Positions 47,045 to 56,043 of a DNA stretch of 64,000 nucleotides are shown piece by piece. The DNA comes from Sphingomonadales bacterium EhC05 (lineage in GTDB: Bacteria; Pseudomonadota; Alphaproteobacteria; Sphingomonadales; Sphingomonadaceae). The translations under genes were made by a program, and so were the position numbers. Position 1 is the stretch's first letter, and each line of letters starts with the position of its first letter. Under the pieces are notes generated by a model that saw nothing but the letters and a program-made list of their open reading frames with translations, was not told the origin of the DNA and did not search any database. The stretch is from positions 100,014 to 164,013 of the forward strand of contig LXYP01000005.1 of the NCBI GenBank assembly GCA_001650955.1. Reading direction: 5' to 3'.

Positions 47045-47908
47045 TTACTGAGAAGCGGCCGTCGTCGTTCCGGACAAATCGCTCAGAAATTGACGAACCC
47101 GTTTGGCATTCGCTCCGAGGTCATGCACCCCGACCCGCGATACCGAGCGCATGTCAATGATGCTCGCCGCCCCATTTTCTGCTGCCCGTGCCCGGATTAC
47201 GACATCATCCTTGAAACGGAAAAGTGACGTCGTCGCCGTCGCTTCCAGATGTCCAGCCGCAGCGTCAACGCTGACAATTTCCCAGCCACGGTCTTCAGCA
47301 AGCCGCTTTGCTTTTTCAATCACTGCGGGCGCAGGCTGGTCTATTCGGACGGAACGAATATCGGGATAAGCATCTTGATGCACGGTCGCCCAGCGCTGCC
47401 GGGGGTTCATCCCGCGCATCTCACTATCATCGGCTCCGGGAATATTATCCCAATTGTCTGCACGCAAAGTCAGCGCGATAAATTCCGGGGTATCCGCCAA
47501 ATCAGTGGTAATGTCGTGGATGGCCGGAAGCGTGGCAATCGAGATCGCAGAATTCATGAATATGCCGATGAAACCAACCGTCACAATCGTCCCCAGGCCC
47601 AACAGCGGCCAACGCGTTTTGCGGCCTTTCCGTCGATCCAGAATCACGCCGACAATGGCAATCAGCAGGGTGATAATGGCCACCAACAGGATGATTGGCA
47701 CGGCCCCGAGGCCCGCCTGCCAGCCCCAAAGCCCAACACCGCTACCCACGGAGGCAATAAGAAATGCGATCGGAGCACCGATCCCCAGAATCGCAACAAG
47801 CCACCCTTTGGGATCGTTGCGCAGAGATGCGAACCGTCCCGTTTTAGCCGCAGATACGCCTTTGGTTGCAGCAGTATCTGGCACATCATCCTGTTTTTGT
47901 TCGTTCAA
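47045..47908 (-). CDS. DUF1499 family membrane protein
   Basis: 287-residue protein with three N-terminal helices (WLVAILGIGAPIAFLIASV; AVPIILLVAIITLLIAIVG-type; LGTIVTVGFIGIFMNSAI) and a C-terminal DUF1499 domain (DITTDLADTPEF, RMRSVSRVG-like 'IIDMRSVSRVGVHDLGANAK', VVIRARA). The start is the TTG at 47908: GGGAG precedes it by eight bases, while the frame continues upstream another 40 codons through a Cys-run with no start signal. Co-transcribed with the extensin-like gene. Function unknown. Confidence 0.8.
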   Translation of the reverse strand: MNEQKQDDVPDTAATKGVSAAKTGRFASLRNDPKGWLVAILGIGAPIAFLIASVGSGVGLWGWQAGLGAVPIILLVAIITLLIAIVGVILDRRKGRKTRWPLLGLGTIVTVGFIGIFMNSAISIATLPAIHDITTDLADTPEFIALTLRADNWDNIPGADDSEMRGMNPRQRWATVHQDAYPDIRSVRIDQPAPAVIEKAKRLAEDRGWEIVSVDAAAGHLEATATTSLFRFKDDVVIRARAAENGAASIIDMRSVSRVGVHDLGANAKRVRQFLSDLSGTTTAASQ

Positions 47909-48046
47909 ACTCTTGGCTCCCTTGATCCTTAGCTCTTTTAGACGGCGCGGACGACAGTTGCAATCACAACAGCAGCATGTCTCGACAAGCCGATAAAATG
48001 CGAATAGAGCCGCGCGCTTGTTGTTCAATCATTATGGCGCGGACAT

Positions 48047-48559
48047 TTGACCACGATTTTACCTTTGGCAGAAATTGATTCTGCGCTTGTCGAAGAGCTG
48101 CTGGACGCGGCCTTTGGCAGCGATCGGCATGAGAGAACCGCCTATAAGGTGCGTGAAGGCATGGATATGCTCGAGGGCCTATCACTTGCCGCAGTCGATA
48201 GCGAAAGACAGGAACTGCTGGGTACGATTCAGTGCTGGCCCGTGGCACTGACCGATGAGGCCGGAAAAATGCATCCGCTGATCATGGTCGGCCCGGTCGC
48301 GGTGCACCCCGACCTCCAGCGCGAGGGCATCGGCCGCGCGATGATGGCGGCCCTGCTCAAGGAGATTCAACCGGGAGGGAATCTGCCACTGGTGATGATC
48401 GGAGATCCGGAATATTATAACCGCTTCTTTGGCTTTTCGGCCGAACAGACGGGCGGATGGAGCCTGCCCGCTCCATGGGAGCCGGAAAGATTGCTGGCAA
48501 GAATCGATCCCGGCGTTGTGGTGCCGGAAAAGGCAATGCTCGGCCCGTGGAAGAAGTAG
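48047..48559 (+). CDS. GNAT family N-acetyltransferase
   Basis: 170-residue acetyltransferase: VGPVAVHPDLQREGIGRAMM is motif A with the REGIGR acetyl-CoA loop, and GDPEYYNRFFGFSAEQTGGW is the family end of the YhbS-like branch. A TTG at 48047 starts it; no ATG fits and the ribosome-binding site is weak. Acceptor unknown. It precedes the DUF1285-NUDIX-cca operon by 114 bases and may be separate. Confidence 0.83.
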   Translation: MTTILPLAEIDSALVEELLDAAFGSDRHERTAYKVREGMDMLEGLSLAAVDSERQELLGTIQCWPVALTDEAGKMHPLIMVGPVAVHPDLQREGIGRAMMAALLKEIQPGGNLPLVMIGDPEYYNRFFGFSAEQTGGWSLPAPWEPERLLARIDPGVVVPEKAMLGPWKK

Positions 48560-48673
48560 CAGGGCGATCGACCTGAAATAGTAGCAAAGTCAGGACCTTC
48601 CAATGGAGGGGCGAAAAGCTCCGGCCGAACAGAAACAGTTTACAGCAAAAGCTACACGCAATAGGCCTAGGCC

Positions 48674-49240
48674 ATGCCTTACACACCGCCACCCGAACTT
48701 GCTTCCCTGTCTCTCACCGAAATCGCCGAACTGGTCGCCGAACAAAAACTGCCGCCCGTCGCGCAATGGGACCCCAAGGAATTTGGCAATAGTGAAATGC
48801 GCATAGCTGCGGACGGCACCTGGTATCATCAGGGTGATCCGATCCGGCGGCCCGCCATGGTCCGGGCCTTCTCGACAATTTTGCGCCAGGAGAAGGATCA
48901 TAGCTATGCATTGGTCACGCCCTATCAAAAGCTAAGCATTATCGTCGAAGACGCGCCATTTGTCGCAGTGGAGATGGAGAATGAAGGCGCGGGAAAAGAC
49001 CGCAAACTCGCCTTTCGTCTCAACACCGATCATCTGGTCATCGCCGACGATCTGCACAAGTTGAGTTTTCCCAGAAGTGACGCTGACCCCCGCCCCTATC
49101 TCCACGTCCGTGGCGGGTTGGAGGCGGTTCTCGCACGGCCGGTCTATTATGCGCTTGCAGATATGGCACTCGAAGATGATCTGGAACCCTTTGGTATCTG
49201 GAGCCATGGCGCCTTCTTCCCGATCGAGACACCCGAATGA
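48674..49240 (+). CDS. DUF1285 family protein
   Basis: 188-residue soluble protein of the DUF1285 family. Family marks are RIAADGTWYHQGDPIRRPAM, ILRQEKDHSYALVTPYQKL and EDAPFVAVEME, with a two-domain beta-rich fold. First in a three-gene operon with NUDIX and cca, an arrangement seen repeatedly in alphaproteobacteria; function unknown. Stop overlaps the next start by four bases (ATGA). Confidence 0.9.
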   Translation: MPYTPPPELASLSLTEIAELVAEQKLPPVAQWDPKEFGNSEMRIAADGTWYHQGDPIRRPAMVRAFSTILRQEKDHSYALVTPYQKLSIIVEDAPFVAVEMENEGAGKDRKLAFRLNTDHLVIADDLHKLSFPRSDADPRPYLHVRGGLEAVLARPVYYALADMALEDDLEPFGIWSHGAFFPIETPE

Positions 49241-49848
49241 CAGTTCCAATTTCCTTACGCGACCGCCTCGAAAAAGCATTGGTGCAGGGGCATGAGAATG
49301 ATCTCGCGCATGAGCTTTATAACGAGCGTGATCATATCGAAGATATTGCCGGTTTGCGCGATGCGGCGGTGCTGATTGCGGTGACCGACCGTCCCGATCC
49401 AGGCGTGATTTTTGTCCAGCGCCCCAATCATATGCGCAATCATCCGGGTCAGGTCGCCTTTCCCGGCGGAAAAATCGATCCTGGCGACAGCGATGCGATC
49501 GATGCGGCTTTGCGGGAGGCGCATGAGGAAGTGGCTCTGGAACGTGTACATGTCGACATCATCGGCCTGACCGACAGTTTCCAGTCGGGTAGCGGCTATA
49601 ATATTCAGCCGGTGCTGGGCGTGATACCGCCCGATCTGCCATTTGTTGCCGACCCGAGTGAGGTGGAGAGCTGGTTCGAGGCACCGCTGGAATTTATCCT
49701 CGACCCCAAGAACCGCACTATCCACGAAGGCACGTGGAACGGTCGGCGGCGGCATTATTATGAGATGTTCTGGGGCGATTATCGCATCTGGGGCATTACC
49801 GCAGGGATTTTGAACAATCTTGGCAAACGGCTAGGCTGGCCCGAATGA
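49237..49848 (+). CDS. CoA pyrophosphatase (NUDIX)
   Basis: 203-residue NUDIX hydrolase of the NudL/CoAse group. The Nudix box GGKIDPGDSDAIDAALREAH then EEV is complete (Gx5Ex7REUxEEx form with one extra residue before it), preceded by the group mark QVAFPGG. It probably cleaves CoA and oxidised CoA to 4'-phosphopantetheine and ADP. Overlaps DUF1285 by four bases and cca by four bases, so all three are coupled. Confidence 0.9.
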   Translation: MTVPISLRDRLEKALVQGHENDLAHELYNERDHIEDIAGLRDAAVLIAVTDRPDPGVIFVQRPNHMRNHPGQVAFPGGKIDPGDSDAIDAALREAHEEVALERVHVDIIGLTDSFQSGSGYNIQPVLGVIPPDLPFVADPSEVESWFEAPLEFILDPKNRTIHEGTWNGRRRHYYEMFWGDYRIWGITAGILNNLGKRLGWPE

Positions 49849-51068
49849 AATTACCAAATGCAGATTGGCAAGAACGACGCGGCCTTCCGGAACTATTGGC
49901 CGCGCTCGATGGGCGCGCCCGCTATGTCGGTGGCGCGGTGCGCGACAGTTTGCTCGGCGTCGACGTAAAGGATGTTGATATTGCGACGCCGTTACTGCCC
50001 GACGATGTGATGGCAAGGCTGAAGGCAGTCGACATCACGGTTGTTCCAACCGGCATCGATCACGGCACCTTGACCGCCGTGCTGCCGGACGGACCGATAG
50101 AAATCACCACCTTGCGCCGAGACGTCTCCACCGATGGCCGGCGCGCAACCGTGGCGTTTAGTGATGACTGGCGAGAAGATGCTGCACGGCGGGATTTCAC
50201 CATCAACGCGCTCTTTGCCGATCCGGACACTTTGGAGATTTACGATTATTTCGATGGTTTAAACGATCTGGAGGCGCGACGAATCCGGTTTATCGGTTCC
50301 GCGGACGAGCGAATCGCCGAGGATCATTTGCGGATCCTGCGCTATTTCCGTTTTCTCGCGCGCTTCGGACTGACAAGCATGGATCAGGAGGCCTATCAGG
50401 CCTGCAGATCTGCGGCCGAGAAACTGCCTCAGCTGTCGCGGGAACGGATCGCTGACGAGTTGATGAAACTGCTCGCCGTGAATGACCCCAGCTACGCGGT
50501 GCAGCAGATGATAGGTGCAGATATATTTGCGCACATCCTGTCGGAAATTGATCCGGATACCGAGCAGATTCTCGCAAGATTGATTCAACGCGAGCAGGCC
50601 CATGCAATCCCGCCCATAGCGACACGACGCCTGATCGCCCTATTGCCGAAAAATACGGAAAAAGTCGCGACCATTGCCGAAGATCTGCGCTTTTCAAAGA
50701 AATTGCAAAAGGCGCTTCAATCTCGGCTTGCCGCACCGACCGACGAATTAGCAGCTGTAAATGCAACGTCCGTCCCTGCCCTCGCTTATCACCATGGCGA
50801 AGAAGCAACCCGCGACATCGCGCTGCTCTTCGCGGCGGATACAGATCTGGCGGCCAGCCTTGCCACGTTGGAAGGTTGGCAAAAACCGGAGTTTCCGCTG
50901 AAAGGCGGCGACCTGATCTCGATGGGCATGGAACCGGGGCCGGCGGTTTCAGAGACATTGGCCAAGATCGAGCAGGCTTGGATAAAGCAGGGCTTCCCGA
51001 ATGAAGAGCATGTTTACAACCTGACCAAGCAAGCTTTGGAAAGAGATAAGATCACCCGCAAAATTTGA
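49845..51068 (+). CDS. cca: CCA tRNA nucleotidyltransferase
   Basis: Adds or repairs the CCA end of tRNAs. It is 407 residues long: nucleotidyltransferase core with YVGGAVRDSLLGVDVKDVDI (GGxVRD and the catalytic DxD), the basic motif RRDFTINALFADP, and the downstream helical domain with ADERIAEDHLRILRYFRF. A class II enzyme (bacterial type). Begins with ATGA overlap to the NUDIX gene; last gene of the operon. Confidence 0.95.
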   Translation: MKLPNADWQERRGLPELLAALDGRARYVGGAVRDSLLGVDVKDVDIATPLLPDDVMARLKAVDITVVPTGIDHGTLTAVLPDGPIEITTLRRDVSTDGRRATVAFSDDWREDAARRDFTINALFADPDTLEIYDYFDGLNDLEARRIRFIGSADERIAEDHLRILRYFRFLARFGLTSMDQEAYQACRSAAEKLPQLSRERIADELMKLLAVNDPSYAVQQMIGADIFAHILSEIDPDTEQILARLIQREQAHAIPPIATRRLIALLPKNTEKVATIAEDLRFSKKLQKALQSRLAAPTDELAAVNATSVPALAYHHGEEATRDIALLFAADTDLAASLATLEGWQKPEFPLKGGDLISMGMEPGPAVSETLAKIEQAWIKQGFPNEEHVYNLTKQALERDKITRKI

Positions 51069-51288
51069 CTGGCGAAGGTCAACCCTTGCCAAAAGGTTTG
51101 CGATCCACAATGTCTATTTTTCAGCAAAAATGCAGGATGATCGAAATATTCTCCACCGTCGCGGCCTTCGCAAATATGGGCAATGCAGCATTGGTCGGGC
51201 TTGATTGTCGATAAATACCTATCTTTCTTCTGAAATTTCGCGATTTGATTGCTATGGGCACGGCGACTCCGCCAACAAGGAAATATCC

Positions 51289-52128
51289 ATGAAAATTACA
51301 CAAGATACAGTCTGCTTCATTACCGGCGGCGCAACCGGGATCGGTTTCGCCATAGCAGGCGCGCTGGCGGCGCGTGGCGCGAAGATCATGCTGGCGGATT
51401 TGCATCAGGACAAGCTCGATGCCGCGGCTGCCAAACTCAGCGCAAAGGGCGCGGATGTTGCCACCGTGGTCTGCGATGTTGCGGATGAGGCGCAGATGCG
51501 CGCCGCCGCTCAGGCGACCATCGACCGCTTTGGCAAAGTCCATGTCGTCGCCAATAATGCTGGTGTGGCACTGGGCGGCGCACCGGGTGCAATTGACATG
51601 AAAGACTGGCGCTGGATTGTCGATATCAACCTGATCGGTGTTGCCCATGGCGTTGAAATCTTCACCCCGCTGATCCAAAGCCATGGCGAAGGCGGCTATT
51701 TCATCAACACCGCCTCGATGGCGGGCCACGGTACCGGGCCGGGCATGGCGCCCTATCATGCGACAAAATTCGCAGTCGTCGGCTATTCCGAAGCCCTCAA
51801 GCAGGAACTCGAGCCCAGCAATATCGGAGTCAGCATCCTCTGTCCAGCCTGGGTCAAGACCGACATTCACCGCAGCAGTTTTGACAAGCCCACCGGCGGC
51901 GGTGACGAGAGCGATCCTATGTTTCAGACGATGAGCGACGTGATCAACAGCGGACTGGACCCTGCCGATGTAGCCGAATGGACCGCGCAATGCGTCGAAG
52001 CCGACCGCCTCTATATATTCACCCACCCCGAATTTTCCGGCGCAATTGGCCAACGCTTCGCGATGATCAAGGCGGATTATGACGCATGTTCTGATTTTCC
52101 GGCTTTTCAGAAGAAGGATGCGGGTTGA
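51289..52128 (+). CDS. Short-chain dehydrogenase/reductase
   Basis: NAD(P)-dependent oxidoreductase of 279 residues: nucleotide loop GGATGIGFAIAGALAARG, NNAGVALG, and catalytic Tyr-x3-Lys in YHATKFAVVGYSEALKQEL with Ser in NTASMAGHG. Classical SDR; substrate not determinable. ATG at 51289 follows AAGGA at about seven bases; the 28 codons before it are untranslated leader. It lies apart from its neighbours. Confidence 0.9.
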   Translation: MKITQDTVCFITGGATGIGFAIAGALAARGAKIMLADLHQDKLDAAAAKLSAKGADVATVVCDVADEAQMRAAAQATIDRFGKVHVVANNAGVALGGAPGAIDMKDWRWIVDINLIGVAHGVEIFTPLIQSHGEGGYFINTASMAGHGTGPGMAPYHATKFAVVGYSEALKQELEPSNIGVSILCPAWVKTDIHRSSFDKPTGGGDESDPMFQTMSDVINSGLDPADVAEWTAQCVEADRLYIFTHPEFSGAIGQRFAMIKADYDACSDFPAFQKKDAG

Positions 52129-52185
52129 GGTTTGTTGGTGGAGATGGCTAGCGGGTTCGGGAATTCGCTGGCCAGATAACAGGAC

Positions 52186-52530
52186 CTATTCCACACCCAG
52201 ACTGAGCTCCGCTTTTTGTGGCAGCGGCTTGCTGCATTGCGCTGTGATATTTCCGTAACTGTCGGTCTCGAGGCGGCGACAGCTGATGCGCTGTCCGATC
52301 GCAAGCTTTTCAAAGCCATATATGCCCGGCCCATTTGCGACTAGGCGACCAACCTGGGACGCGACCACACTGATCCGCTGGAACTGGCCATCGACGGCAA
52401 TGGTGCGCCCATCGTACACATGGGTAATTTCCCCTTCGATGAACGATATGTCCGCATTGGCCTTGGAAAAAGCTGAAAGAAATATCGCAGAGACCAGAAC
52501 GGCCAATGGAATGAATATGATCGACCGCAT
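52186..52530 (-). CDS. Exported degenerate nuclease-fold (TNase-like) protein
   Basis: 114-residue exported protein: signal peptide to about FSKANA, then GEITHVYDGRTIAVDGQFQR and GQRISCRRLETDSYGNITAQ. This follows the thermonuclease (SNase) pattern 'G-V-xx-V-xDGDT-I-x-V-xG' and 'DxYGR-xx-A-x-C', but the metal Asp after Gly is Arg (DGRT) and the catalytic Arg of YGR is Asn. A nuclease activity is therefore doubtful; it may bind nucleic acid or another ligand. Alone on its strand. Confidence 0.6.
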   Translation of the reverse strand: MRSIIFIPLAVLVSAIFLSAFSKANADISFIEGEITHVYDGRTIAVDGQFQRISVVASQVGRLVANGPGIYGFEKLAIGQRISCRRLETDSYGNITAQCSKPLPQKAELSLGVE

Positions 52531-52806
52531 GATTAATCCCCGTTGACCCAGCCATGAGAGCGATGCGCGAATCAGTCAATAAAGCCGACCGAGAATTTGC
52601 ATGTGTTTACCAGTTGGGTTGCGAGATACATATGCGCTTTGTAGGTCGCAGTCGGCCGCTGGAGGTGGTCTGGACGGCTGTGGATGCACAAGATCATCCG
52701 CTCCTTATGCAATCTGACAATCCAAAAAGGCCGCTCCATTAAATGACAGGCAACCAGAGCTCGGGTTTTCGGCGATCAGCAAATTGACAAAATCTCACAA
52801 CTGATT

Positions 52807-52828
52807 TATGTCACTAAATAATGACATA
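52807..52828. promoter_or_regulatory. Dyad over the ArsR start codon
   Basis: TATGTCA (52807-52813) and TGACATA (52822-52828), perfect 7-base arms, 8-base AT spacer. It overlaps the assumed ATG at 52821. A short AT-rich dyad in front of an ArsR-type gene is a reasonable operator candidate. Confidence 0.5.
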
Positions 52829-53168
52829 TTATACAACCAATGAAGATATGATCTGGAAAGCCCTCGGCGACGCGAAGCGACGACGGATACTTGAGGAGCT
52901 ATCGAGTGGGCCAAAATTGACCGGTGATCTGGTCGATCTATTCCCGGACATCGGACGGACAGGCGTCCTCAGACACATGAACATACTGGCGGAAAGCAAG
53001 ATGATCTTGGTTCGGCCTGAAGGCCGCAAACGCTGGAATCACCTCAATGCGGAGCCGATCAGGACCGTGTGCAATTCATGGGTCGCACAGCACATCGATG
53101 GAATTACGGAGTCGGCAAACCGCCTCAAGGAAATCGCCGAGCAAAACAACAAAGGGAAATCAGCATGA
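52821..53168 (+). CDS. ArsR family transcriptional regulator
   Basis: 115-residue winged-helix regulator: IWKALGDAKRRRILEELSSG is the ArsR N-terminal helix, and LTGDLVDLFPDIGRTGVLRH then MNIL the recognition helix. No metal-binding Cys pair, so it belongs to the SRPBCC-associated, metal-independent group. ATG at 52821 is weak; ATG at 52848 (MIWKALG) may be the real start and would free the dyad before it. Its stop overlaps the next gene as ATGA. Confidence 0.85.
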   Translation: MTYYTTNEDMIWKALGDAKRRRILEELSSGPKLTGDLVDLFPDIGRTGVLRHMNILAESKMILVRPEGRKRWNHLNAEPIRTVCNSWVAQHIDGITESANRLKEIAEQNNKGKSA

Positions 53169-53629
53169 ATGTTGTTGAATTATCTGATGCAAAAATCGCA
53201 AAATATCAATTCGAAGTGCCGGTCAAACGCTCGGTTGAAGAGCTATGGTCAGTGATGATCGACGAGATTAACGAATGGTGGATGCATGATTTTCGCGCCC
53301 TCGGCGAAGACTCAATAATATCACTCAATCCAGAGACGGGTGGAAAATTGCTCGAAACCAGCCCCGATGGAGGGAGTTTGGAATGGTATCAGGTGCAAAT
53401 GATTGTACCGAAAACCTCCCTCTATCTCGTGGGATATATGGCGGCTGATTGGGGCGGTCCGACCACGTCGATGCTGAAACTGGCCTTGGAAGCACGCGGG
53501 GATGACAGCGTGCTGATCGTGTCAGACGCTTTGCTCGGCAACGTGACCGAAAATTCTACCCAAAGTGCGTCCGATGGCTGGCAAATGCTATTTGGTGATG
53601 GGCTGAAGAAATATGCGGAGTCGAAATAA
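53165..53629 (+). CDS. SRPBCC (AHSA1-like) domain protein
   Basis: 154-residue helix-grip (START-like) protein: FEVPVKRSVEELWSVMIDEI and WWMHDFRALGED start it, with the long C-terminal helix NSTQSASDGWQMLFGDGLKK. Such proteins bind hydrophobic ligands and are typically paired with the ArsR gene before them; here the two are coupled by ATGA. ATG at 53165 is chosen over the longer frame because that frame reads through the ArsR end. Confidence 0.88.
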   Translation: MNVVELSDAKIAKYQFEVPVKRSVEELWSVMIDEINEWWMHDFRALGEDSIISLNPETGGKLLETSPDGGSLEWYQVQMIVPKTSLYLVGYMAADWGGPTTSMLKLALEARGDDSVLIVSDALLGNVTENSTQSASDGWQMLFGDGLKKYAESK

Positions 53630-53683
53630 CTAGATTCTATCTCAACACGCTCCGCTTAGCGGATATCGTTGCTATTCAAACTT

Positions 53684-55957
53684 TCAATCAAACTTCCCCG
53701 TCTTCGGAAAACCCGTCGGCGGCAATCGTCCCGCCGCGCCGCGCGCGACCCGCCACATGGTCAGGTCATTCTCGGTCCGCGTCCGGCCGCTGTCGCCGCC
53801 CATCGCCCAGCTGAGACCATCTTCAAGCTTGAACACCGTCGCATCGGAAAGTCCGCCATCTTTATAGCGTTGCAGCATCACGCCCTGCCCCTTGGCCATT
53901 TCGGGCATTTCGGCGAGGGCAAAGACGACCAGCTTGCGGTTCTCACCAATCGCCGCGACATGATCGGCGCCTGCGGGAATCGGACGGACAACGAGTAGCC
54001 GCGCATCGCCTTTCAGATTGGCGACTTGGCGGCCCTTCTTGGTCTCGGCCACAACATCGGCGATATTCGCCACGAAACCGCGTCCCCAGGTCGAGGCAAG
54101 CAGCAGCTTGGCTTTCATATCCGCAACCATCAGCTTCATCGGTTCGGCACCGGCTTCCAGATCGACCATCGACCCCACTGGCTCGCCAAAGCCGCGCGCG
54201 CCGGGCAGCTTGTCCGCGCCGATCGTATAGAAACGCCCATTGTCGCAGCACATCAGCAGCTTGTCGGTGGTTTGCGCGTGAAAGGCGAATTTCGGGCCAT
54301 CGCCTTCTTTGAATTTGAAACTGTCCGGCGCGCTGAGATCGGCATGGCCCTTCATCGCCTTGATCCAGCCGCGCTGCGACATGATCACCGTGACCGGTTC
54401 TTTCTCGATAAACGCCTCGAGCGAGATTTCCCGTGCCGGCGCCGCTTCAATCAGCATCGTCCGACGCGCGCCGAGCGCCGTGTCTTCGGCATAAAGCTTG
54501 CGCATTTCGGCGAGATCTTTTTTCAATCGCGTCTTCTGCCGCGCGGGGCTTTCGATCAGTTTCGCAAGACCCTCGCGTTCTTCAAGCAGCTTGTCGCGCT
54601 CGGTGCGCAGCTCCATTTCCTCGAGCTTGCGCAAGGACCGCAGGCGCATGTTGAGGATCGCCTCGGCCTGCCGGTCGTTGAGTTTGAACTCCTCCATCAG
54701 CATCGGCTTGGGTTCGTCATTGTTGCGAATAATCTCGATCACCCGGTCGAGATTGAGATAGGCAATGATATAGCCTTCGAGCAGTTCCAGCCGCGCATCA
54801 ATCTTGTCCATGCGATGCTGCGAGCGGCGCACGAGTACTTCGACCTGGTGGGTGATCCAATGTTTGAGCACTTCGCGAATGCCCATGACCTTGGGCACGC
54901 GGTCCTTGTCGAGCACATTCATGTTGAGCGAGAAACGATTTTCCAGATCGGACATGCGGAACAATGCGTTCATCAAGTCTTCGGGATCAACCGCACGGCT
55001 CTTGGGCTCGAGAACGATTCGAACCTGCTCGTCGGATTCGTCGCGGATGTCCGCGAGGATCGGTAGCTTCTTGTCGGCGATGATCTGGGCAATCTGCTCG
55101 ATCAGCTTGCCCTTTTGTACCTGGTAGGGGATTTCGGTGATGACAATCTGCCAGGCACCGCGGCCCTCGGCGTCTTCCTTCTCCCATTTGCAGCGCACCC
55201 GCATCGCGCCGCGGCCGCTTTCATAAGCGGCATCGATCACCGATTTGGGATCAACCAGAGTCCCGCCGGTGGCAAGATCGGGACCGCGGACAATTTCCAT
55301 GATCTCGGCATGTTCGGCCTTGGGCGAATCGATCAGCAAGGTTGCGGCGTCGATAATCTCGTGGACATTATGCGAAGGAATGCTGGTCGCCATTCCCACC
55401 GCAATCCCGCTGGCGCCATTGGCGAGCAGGTTCGGGAAGAGACCGGGCATGACCTCGGGCTCTTCATCTTCGCCATTATAGGTCGGTTTGAGATCGGTGG
55501 CATTCTCATCCAGTCCGCTCATCAACTCGATCGCCGTGCGCGTCAGGCGGGCTTCGGTATACCGATAGGCTGCCGCATTATCGCCATCAATATTGCCGAA
55601 ATTCCCCTGTCCGTCGACCAACGGATAGCGCAGCGAAAATGTCTGGGCGAGGCGCACCATGGCGTCATAGACCGACTGATCGCCATGGGGATGATATTTG
55701 CCAATGACATCACCCACAACCCGGGCGCATTTCTTATAGCCTTGTGAGGGATCAAGCTTGAGCAGCCGCATCGCCCATAAGAGACGGCGATGGACGGGCT
55801 TCAGGCCATCGCGGAGATCGGGCAAAGACCGCGCGGTGATCGTCGACATCGCATAGATCAGATAACGTTCGGAAAGCGCGGCATCGAATGGCGCATCGAC
55901 AATCGCATCAAATTCATCTTCGGGAGCCGCGTCCGGCAGATCGGTTACATCACTCAT
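53684..55957 (-). CDS. parC: DNA topoisomerase IV subunit A
   Basis: Cleavage subunit of topoisomerase IV, 757 residues, needed for chromosome decatenation. Motifs are DGLKPVHRRLLWAM, HPHGDQSVYDAMVRLAQ, the catalytic tyrosine Tyr133 in YRYTEARL, and the shorter C-terminal region (five or six blade-like repeats) in contrast to GyrA. The last third ends at NDLTMWRVARGAAGRLP, an alphaproteobacterial ParC form. Stand-alone gene; parE is not adjacent. The GyrB gene at 28 kb is gyrase, not ParE. Confidence 0.95.
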   Translation of the reverse strand: MSDVTDLPDAAPEDEFDAIVDAPFDAALSERYLIYAMSTITARSLPDLRDGLKPVHRRLLWAMRLLKLDPSQGYKKCARVVGDVIGKYHPHGDQSVYDAMVRLAQTFSLRYPLVDGQGNFGNIDGDNAAAYRYTEARLTRTAIELMSGLDENATDLKPTYNGEDEEPEVMPGLFPNLLANGASGIAVGMATSIPSHNVHEIIDAATLLIDSPKAEHAEIMEIVRGPDLATGGTLVDPKSVIDAAYESGRGAMRVRCKWEKEDAEGRGAWQIVITEIPYQVQKGKLIEQIAQIIADKKLPILADIRDESDEQVRIVLEPKSRAVDPEDLMNALFRMSDLENRFSLNMNVLDKDRVPKVMGIREVLKHWITHQVEVLVRRSQHRMDKIDARLELLEGYIIAYLNLDRVIEIIRNNDEPKPMLMEEFKLNDRQAEAILNMRLRSLRKLEEMELRTERDKLLEEREGLAKLIESPARQKTRLKKDLAEMRKLYAEDTALGARRTMLIEAAPAREISLEAFIEKEPVTVIMSQRGWIKAMKGHADLSAPDSFKFKEGDGPKFAFHAQTTDKLLMCCDNGRFYTIGADKLPGARGFGEPVGSMVDLEAGAEPMKLMVADMKAKLLLASTWGRGFVANIADVVAETKKGRQVANLKGDARLLVVRPIPAGADHVAAIGENRKLVVFALAEMPEMAKGQGVMLQRYKDGGLSDATVFKLEDGLSWAMGGDSGRTRTENDLTMWRVARGAAGRLPPTGFPKTGKFD

Positions 55958-56043
55958 GAACAGAGCGATAGCAGGGTGGATTCAGCGATGGTAGAGGGAA
56001 AGTGGCTGCGTCAGCGCAAACTTCCATCCTTTAGGAAAATCGA

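Noticed and set aside
51121..52053. 310-codon reverse frame
   Set aside because: Antisense to the SDR gene.
54026..55066. 346-codon forward frame
   Set aside because: Antisense to parC, typical shadow of high-GC third positions.
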